A DNA stretch of 10,806 nt, from assembly GCA_001430745.1 (NCBI GenBank), contig KQ482057.1, positions 1,394,088-1,404,893 on the forward strand, given 5' to 3'. Below the pieces are notes generated by a model, which was given only the letters and a program-made list of their open reading frames with translations, was not told where the DNA came from and ran no database searches. Source of the DNA: Auxenochlorella pyrenoidosa. Its lineage: Eukaryota; Chlorophyta; Trebouxiophyceae; Chlorellales; Chlorellaceae. Position numbers and translations under genes: made by a program. Positions 7,401-10,806 of this stretch are shown in pieces (position 1 is the stretch's first letter; every line of letters starts with the position of its first letter).

Positions 7401-9634
7401 CGCTGACGGCCGAGCCGCAGCGTCGCGCTCAGCACAGCGTCGAGCAGAGCCGAGCCTGGGCGCCCACCTGGGACATGGAGAAGGAGCCCAGCTTGTTGAG
7501 CTTCATGACGGCGGGCATGGAGGGGAAGATGAGGCAAGCGTCCAGGGTGTCGCGCGCCGGGCCGACCGCCTCGACAATCTTCTCGGCCAGCTCCTCGATG
7601 AAGATGAGCGAGCCGATGAAGATGTTGGCTGAAGAGGGGGGAGGGGGCAGCGAGTGAATACGTGTGTGCATGTGTGGTGGGCTGCCCGCCAGACACACAT
7701 GCCCACGCAGCACGAGCGCCTGAGCAAGCATGCGCTGCCCTGCACGCCCCCATCGGCACTGCCTGGCGCGAGCGAGGCCGCCCCGTGCCACGCACCACTG
7801 GCCACGTCCTTCTTGAAGGCCTCAAAGTTCTTGGCGTCGCGCAGCTCCTCCAGCAGGTAGCCGCACAGCTCCACGCACACCTGGGTGCAGGGCAGTGGGG
7901 GTGGACAGGGGTGGGGTTGGGGGGTGGGGGGTGGGGGGTGGGGGGGGCAGTGGTCGGGGGCGTGTAGCACTCGCGGAGCAGAGGTGCCACAGCCAGCACC
8001 GGTACTACGGGCCGCTGCCTTGCTGGAAATGGCGGCGCTGCCGCCGCGGCTGGGTGGTGCGCAAGGCGCCCACAGCGGGCGACAGGCGCGGCGGGTGCCG
8101 ACGCCAGTGCGCGCGCCCACCTCCTTGCGGTGGGTGTTGATCTTGTTGACCGCCGCGCTCAGGCTGGCCTGGTACTGCGCCTCCAGCACCACGTACACAA
8201 CCTGCAGGCAGGGTGGGGGCAGGGCGCGAGCGAGGCAGGGCGTCAGAGCGGCCGCGCCGGGTGTCTTGGCACAGTGGGCATGCGTGGTTGCGGTTCGCGC
8301 AAGCCGAGCGCGGAGGGGAGCAGGAATGGCAGAGCATCGTGCTGACGAGCTGCAAGCCCTCCCCTGGGAGCAGTGTGCCCGGCCCTGCTGCAGCCCTGCA
8401 ACGCCGTGACGCCGGCAGCCCCACCTTGAGCTTGGTGCGGCCGTTAGCCTCGGGCACCACGCGGCGCGACTCGGGGTCCACGTTGGTGAAGCCGCCACCT
8501 AGGGGAGGAGGGGGAGCAGGTGCACGTTGTGGCTTCCCATACACACCAGTTAAGCATGGGTGTGAAAGAGAGGAGTGGACCAGAAAGCCGCGCGGCGCAG
8601 CGCCGAAGCGGCAAACGTCCGCCCTGCGGTGGACTGGCCGTGGACTGGCCAGCACATGCGCGAGGGCTGGCGAGGAGGGCACAAGCTGCCGCCGCCACCC
8701 GCCGCTGTAACGGCTGCCTTGTCAATCTGCCCTGCCGAGTGCATCCTCCAGAGCGTATGCCGTGAGCTGTCAGACAGCTGGGCTGGCCAGCGCCGGGCCT
8801 GACAGTAGCGCCCGCCCGTGCCGCAAGCGCTGCTGAGCCGTTGTAAGCGGCGACGTCGCCGCTGCTTCAGCTCCACATTGCACCACACACTAGCTCCAAA
8901 TCTCGCCTCTCTGACATCTGGCTGCCTCAGAGGCTGTCTCCGAGCGGAGTGTCTGGCCCGGGGCAGCCGTCCACAAATATCTCGCGCCAGGCGCCTGGGC
9001 GCCGCTTCCGGCTGGCGCCGCCAACAGCATCTGCCATGTTGCTTGCCCCCACGACTGCCAGGAGCTGTCCAGGCCTGCAGAGCCCTGCCCCACCAAATCT
9101 TGCAGTTCAACAAGCACAACTGCACCCTGGGGCGCATCTCACCCATCATGCCCTCGCCCAGGCTGATGCGCAGGGGCTCATCACCACCGTTGTCGCCGCC
9201 AATCGGCTTGGGCAGGCGCGGGCCGGCCGCCACCATGGAGGTCACCTGCACCACACGACCGGGCCCATGCCCCCATTAAAAACCGCAGCAGAGCAAACCC
9301 TACAGCTCCACACTTCCCCAGCAAGCATTTGTGTGGCACAGCTGGCCCCGCAAGGCAGCAACGGGCAGGAGCGGCGCAGGGAGGGGGCGGCCAGGGTTCC
9401 CACCTTGCGGGTGGCCTGGGGCGCGGCAGCCGCATTGCGACGACCCTGCGGCAATGGGAGGAGTCGAGTTTGAGCACCGCAGGGCGTGGCAGCAACAGAG
9501 GGAGGCCCAAGCTACGGAAGGATCACGCCAGGGCTCCCCAGGCAGCTCCTGGCGCCCCCCACCTGTAGCCGAGCGGTGCTGCTGCTGCCTGCCACCACCG
9601 GGCGGCCGGCAAGGCTCTGCGCCTGGCCCTGCAT
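118..9634 (-). CDS. CHLH: Magnesium chelatase subunit H (CHLH/GUN5), 30 exons, 3' end outside window
   Basis: CHLH binds protoporphyrin IX and is the catalytic subunit in ATP-dependent Mg insertion, together with CHLI and CHLD. This is the first committed step of chlorophyll synthesis, at the chloroplast stroma and membranes. Spliced, the 30 exons give 1192 residues in one frame with all conserved blocks intact, including [32 protein letters not shown] and [14 protein letters not shown]. The family is about 1,380-1,400 residues, so about 200 C-terminal residues lie beyond position 1. Start: the ATG at 9634-9632, with A at -3, is the only ATG seen in its frame back to 9763 and begins a good transit peptide. 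Exons average 119 nt and the 29 complete introns run from 117 to 644 nt. No frameshift or missing motif suggests a pseudogene. The product is certain from sequence recognition; exons 1-3 are the least constrained part because transit peptides are not conserved. Confidence 0.96.
1675..3220 (-). other. CHLH: CHLH exons 20-25: middle of CobN/Mg-chelatase domain
   Basis: Exons are 3104-3220, 2809-2915, 2560-2654, 2287-2415, 1928-2070 and 1675-1776 (residues 752-982). Blocks seen are [103 protein letters not shown] and [20 protein letters not shown]. The E-S-R-L-L junction is made across a phase-2 intron (2655-2808), and D-R-P-D-N-N across a phase-1 intron (2416-2559), both confirming the splice calls. 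Confidence 0.95.
3451..4200 (-). other. CHLH: CHLH exons 17-19: most conserved core with the GTHGSLEF block
   Basis: Exons are 3982-4200, 3683-3767 and 3451-3533 (residues 623-751). Exon 17 is the longest exon (219 nt) and encodes [32 protein letters not shown] and [14 protein letters not shown]. The last block includes His685 and Glu689 and is shared with CobN-type chelatase subunits; residues there are generally implicated in porphyrin or metal handling (established for the family in broad terms, inferred here). Exons 18 and 19 continue with [20 protein letters not shown] and [20 protein letters not shown]. All key residues are present, so the enzyme is predicted active. Confidence 0.96.
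4551..4562 (+). repeat. G12 homopolymer in CHLH intron 15
   Basis: Twelve consecutive G occur on the plus strand within a longer G-rich stretch (about 4540-4572). On the sense strand it is the C-rich tract just upstream of the acceptor at 4538. The exact run length is liable to sequencing error. Confidence 0.85.
4887..4933. repeat. Direct 11-mer repeat in CHLH intron 14
   Basis: GCGGTGCGAAC occurs at 4887-4897 and again at 4923-4933, 36 bp apart, both inside intron 14. No function is evident. Confidence 0.7.
5581..5614 (+). repeat. GGGGT tandem repeat, possible G-quadruplex, in CHLH intron 12
   Basis: Six consecutive runs of four or five G are separated by single T, satisfying the simple G4 rule (four or more G-runs with short loops). 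On the CHLH sense strand this is a C/A repeat immediately upstream of the CCGCAG acceptor at 5577, so it doubles as the polypyrimidine tract. Confidence 0.9.
5959..6033. repeat. Imperfect tandem duplication inside CHLH intron 11
   Basis: Two units start 40 bp apart at 5959 and 5999. They share the pattern GGGGTA, then T-rich, then G(A/G)GCATGCT, and both end in GCAAGCG. The second unit is about five bases shorter, with substitutions. It lies wholly in the intron. Confidence 0.75.
6086..6109. repeat. 12-bp tandem repeat, two copies, in CHLH intron 11
   Basis: GAGACAAGCG occurs at 6086-6095 and again at 6098-6107, a 12-bp period with the last two bases differing (CT versus AC). It lies 40-65 bases from the GC donor. 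Confidence 0.8.
6146..6153 (-). other. Non-canonical GC splice donor of CHLH intron 11
   Basis: The exon ends AAG at 6153-6151 and the intron begins GCAAGC from 6150. Conserved CHLH sequence requires A-R-G-A-K joined to V-V-P-V-F-A-G-G, whose exon begins after CAG at 5938 in phase 0. The nearest downstream GT (in GGGGGTAGGG) would leave phase 1 and shift the frame. AAG followed by GCAAG matches the usual strong consensus of GC-AG introns. Confidence 0.85.
6909..8201 (-). other. CHLH: CHLH exons 5-9: DUF3479 N-terminal region
   Basis: Exons are 8121-8201, 7796-7880, 7468-7628, 7200-7289 and 6909-7011 (residues 98-270). They carry [71 protein letters not shown] and [18 protein letters not shown]. 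These are the successive conserved blocks of the DUF3479 region that precedes the CobN/Mg-chelatase domain in CHLH proteins. The Gly/Lys segment of exon 8 (residues 207-236) is the more variable part. At the exon 6 end two donors are possible; the one after 7796 (GTGCGT) gives V-A-S-A-N-I-F, while one upstream would give V-A-T-N-I-F. The former is preferred for its stronger donor and family-like alanine. Confidence 0.92.
7895..7947 (+). repeat. G-rich repeat with GGGGGGT heptamers in CHLH intron 5
   Basis: Runs of four to eight G are separated by short T-containing spacers; three exact GGGGGGT heptamers occupy 7919-7939, followed by eight G. It strongly fits a G-quadruplex rule on the plus strand. 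On the sense strand it is the C-rich tract that precedes the acceptor at 7881. Confidence 0.88.
8629..8650. repeat. Tandem 11-mer in CHLH intron 3
   Basis: GTGGACTGGCC is repeated exactly, head to tail, at 8629-8639 and 8640-8650. It lies inside the long intron 3. Confidence 0.8.
8846..8863. promoter_or_regulatory. 18-bp perfect palindrome with GACGTC core in CHLH intron 3
   Basis: AGCGGCGACGTCGCCGCT reads the same on both strands. Its centre contains ACGT in the GACGTC context bound by many plant and algal bZIP factors. The regulatory role is inference from the motif and its place in the 5'-proximal long intron; chance in a GC-rich intron is possible. Confidence 0.35.
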
Positions 9635-9916
9635 GCTGCTGTCGACTCTGTGCCTCGCCTCAGGCCCAGAGTGCAGCGGCGCGCTGCAGGAGCTGGCAAG
9701 GAAGATGGGAGTGGAGCTGGGGAGCGCTGAGCGCGAAAGCAAGCCTGCAGCGCACCACCCCACTCGGATAATTGCCTATCGCTGCTGCGGCCGTGCTGCG
9801 TGGAGACCCCTCTCGACCCTCCGATCTCCCCCTCACTGTGGCACGAAATCGATTCCGAGCAACACATCCGGTGTTTGCACAGCGATCGCCGCAACCCCTG
9901 GACAGCCCGTTTAGAA
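9635..9916. promoter_or_regulatory. Divergent intergenic region between CHLH and the cytochrome b5 gene
   Basis: This 282-bp stretch between the two opposed start codons must hold both 5' UTRs and the core promoters, unless upstream non-coding exons exist. No TATA box is evident on either strand. A less GC-rich patch at 9761-9780 contains GGATAATT (a GATAA/I-box-like core) on the plus strand and GATAGG on the minus strand, the kind of GATA element often found in light-regulated photosynthesis genes. The plus-strand start has a G at -3 and the minus-strand start an A at -3. Confidence 0.6.
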
Positions 9917-10772
9917 ATGCCAGCCCTCGACTTGAGCGTCTTCGTGGCGCAGCTACGAGAGCTGCAGCAAAAGGAAACGATCGCGGAGGTCCTCGCAGAG
10001 CCCCTGGCCCGGAGCCTGCTAGCCGCAGCAGTGGGCCTCCTCTTTGTTGCCCTGCTCCTGGTGGGGCCTAAGAAGGCCCAGGACAAGTCGGATCTCGACA
10101 AAGCACTGCAGGGTGATACCCGTGCTGTTGCCGCAACTTGAGTGCTGCCGCCGCCGCTGCCTCTGCTGCCGCGAGGCCACTGGTCCCTTGTGCCTTATGG
10201 AAGAGCTGGGCCTCTTTGCTGCTCGCCGCTCTGGCAGGACTCGACACACCAGCCTGACGCTGTGCAAGCCGATAGTACGCCCTTGCCCTGCCCCCGCCCG
10301 CAATCGGTCCAAACACCCCCACATGTCTGCACATGCAAGCAGGCAAGCCCAAGCCGGCGCAGCTGAGGGGCTACACCCGCGCCGAGGTGGCCAAGCACAC
10401 CACCGAGGGCGACCTCTGGCTGATCCTGAAGAACAAGAACAAGGGCAGCGACCGCTACATGGTGCGCGGCAGGCCGTGCAGGCCCCCGGCTGAGCTCTGC
10501 GCCGCATTTCACATTTGCCACCCATGGGCACGGCCCATGCTGACTGCGCAACGTTTACTCTTGAGCTGCCGCCATGGCTGCTGTGGCAGCTCGGTCCAGC
10601 TCTCAAGCCGTGGCCCCCCCCCCCACCCCACCCACCCACCCCCACCCCCCAGGTCTACGACGTCTCCTCCTACGTGGACCACCACCCCGGCGGCGACGCC
10701 ATCTTCACCCACGCCGGCGGCGACTGCACAGAGGGCTTCCATGGCATCCAGCACCCGCCCACCGTGTTTGAC
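9917..10772 (+). CDS. Cytochrome b5 domain protein with N-terminal membrane anchor (CB5LP-like), 3' end outside window
   Basis: Exons are 9917-10112, 10343-10461 and 10653-10772 (145 residues so far); phases fit (1, then 0). After a short amphipathic N-terminus, residues about 32-50 form one hydrophobic helix (ARSLLAAAVGLLFVALLLVG), followed by a Lys/Asp linker. The cytochrome b5 fold starts at GYTRAEVAKHTTEGDLWLIL and continues with VYDVSSYVDHHPGGDAIF. The predicted axial haem ligands are His116 (in HPGG) and His139 (in G-I-Q-H-P). Their 23-residue spacing and the F-H-G-I-Q-H pattern resemble plant CB5LP-type proteins rather than the usual C-tail-anchored b5. The role is electron transfer at a membrane; the partner is unknown. 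The start is the first ATG in frame. A Lys-rich insertion (NKNKGSDRYM) sits before VYDV. At least one more exon is expected beyond 10806. Confidence 0.85.
10113..10342 (+). other. Cytochrome b5 gene intron 1
   Basis: The 230-nt intron runs from donor GTGATA (after CAG-G, phase 1) to a CAAGCAG acceptor. The acceptor is a tandem AAG-CAG (10337-10342), so two adjacent AGs could be used; the distal one gives Gly-Lys-Pro-Lys and the proximal one adds one alanine. Confidence 0.75.
10462..10652 (+). other. Cytochrome b5 gene intron 2 with CCCA-repeat tract
   Basis: The 191-nt intron starts GTGCGC and ends CCCCCCAG before V-Y-D-V. Positions 10614-10650 are almost pure C with interspersed A, acting as a C-rich polypyrimidine tract. 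The minus strand correspondingly carries G-runs. The boundaries are fixed by b5 homology and phase 0 on both sides. Confidence 0.85.
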
Positions 10773-10806
10773 GTGAGCCCGCAGCGCGGGGGGAGAGGCC
10801 GAAAAA
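10773..10806 (+). other. Cytochrome b5 gene intron 3, 5' part
   Basis: GTGAGC at 10773 is a good donor directly after the family-typical T-V-F-D. Reading on gives S-P-Q-R-G-G, which does not match the expected b5 continuation, so this is intron running off the window. Confidence 0.7.

Larger units (their letters stand above)
8499..9142 (-). other. CHLH intron 3, 644-nt outlier intron
   Basis: This intron is more than twice as long as any other complete intron in the gene (the next is 260 nt). The donor is GTGAGA after a phase-1 glycine; the acceptor is CCCCTAG. No exon-like conserved CHLH block was found inside, and the flanking exons join directly in the family alignment (G-G-F-T-N before ESRRVVPE). 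It is less G-run dominated than the other introns. It holds an 18-bp perfect palindrome with a GACGTC centre (8846-8863), an AAATATCT octamer (8975-8982), a tandem 11-mer (8629-8650) and a 7-bp inverted repeat (8765-8779). Confidence 0.8.
8425..9634 (-). other. CHLH: CHLH exons 1-4: chloroplast transit peptide and N-terminal linker
   Basis: Exon 1 is 9563-9634, exon 2 is 9404-9445, exon 3 is 9143-9245 and exon 4 is 8425-8498 (residues 1-97). Residues 1 to about 45 are rich in Ser, Ala, Arg and Gln with no Asp or Glu, as expected of a chloroplast transit peptide. A plausible cleavage site lies near the V-T-S-M-V-A-A run at residues 39-45. A Gly/Asp-rich linker follows, then the family-typical block ending in ESRRVVPE in exon 4. 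Phases fit: exons 1 and 2 end in phase 0, and exon 3 ends one base into a glycine codon that exon 4 completes. Exon 2 is only 42 nt. Boundaries of exons 1-3 rest on splice signals and frame rather than on conservation. Confidence 0.75.

Noticed and set aside
8550..9254. 234-codon minus-strand frame
   Set aside because: It is exon 3 continuing into intron 3; only its first 34 or so codons resemble coding sequence in the CHLH model.
118..9634. CHLH as a bacterial chlH/cobN or a broken copy
   Set aside because: Thirty exons with matching phases, a transit peptide and intact conserved blocks argue for a functional nuclear plastid-targeted gene.
9882..9889. GCGATCGC octamer, like the cyanobacterial HIP1 repeat
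   Set aside because: It occurs once here and the genome is clearly eukaryotic nuclear; an 8-mer of this composition is expected by chance.
9800..9916. 39-codon upstream extension of the b5 reading frame
   Set aside because: It starts at GTG, which is not a normal nuclear eukaryotic start. The first in-frame ATG is at 9917, so this is taken as 5' UTR or promoter.
9917..10772. Membrane steroid-binding (MAPR) protein, because of the N-terminal helix
   Set aside because: MAPR proteins lack the H-P-G-G axial histidine; here both predicted haem histidines are present, so a true b5 domain is preferred.
1..10806. CRISPR array, transposon, tRNA or rRNA
   Set aside because: No regularly spaced repeats, transposase-like frames, terminal inverted repeats or tRNA-like motifs were seen by eye on either strand.

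Overview
The window is nuclear DNA from a unicellular green alga, most likely a chlorophyte of the Chlorella/trebouxiophyte type. Three things suggest this: very high GC with GC-ending codons, very intron-dense genes with short GT-AG introns (about 115-260 nt), and a plastid-targeted chlorophyll-biosynthesis protein whose closest remembered relatives are green-lineage proteins. The organism call rests on recognition, not on a search.

Almost the whole window (1 to 9634, minus strand) is one gene: CHLH, the large porphyrin-binding subunit of magnesium chelatase, known in plants as GUN5. Joining the reading frame by homology and splice signals gives 30 coding exons, all with compatible phases, with no stop or frameshift. 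Together they encode 1192 residues, from an initiator ATG at 9634 to 118. The family is about 1,380-1,400 residues, so roughly the last 200 residues lie beyond the left edge. The order along the protein is a Ser/Ala/Arg-rich transit peptide (exons 1-3), a DUF3479 N-terminal region (exons 5-9), and the long CobN/Mg-chelatase domain (exon 9 onwards). Of the 29 complete introns, 28 are GT-AG and intron 11 is inferred to be GC-AG.

A 282-bp gap (9635-9916) separates CHLH from a divergent plus-strand gene starting at 9917. That gene encodes a cytochrome b5 domain protein with an N-terminal membrane anchor. Three exons (145 residues) are visible, containing both predicted haem ligands, and the gene runs off the right edge. 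The gap is the likely shared or adjacent promoter region for both.

The remaining sequence is introns. Their sense strand has C-rich polypyrimidine tracts, which appear as G-runs on the plus strand of CHLH. There are also a few short tandem repeats, one 644-nt outlier intron, and several introns that are multiples of three without in-frame stops. No mobile element, CRISPR array, RNA gene or bacterial-type system was seen. This is mainly an ordinary housekeeping locus whose interest is in splicing and in the divergent pairing of CHLH with a haem protein.
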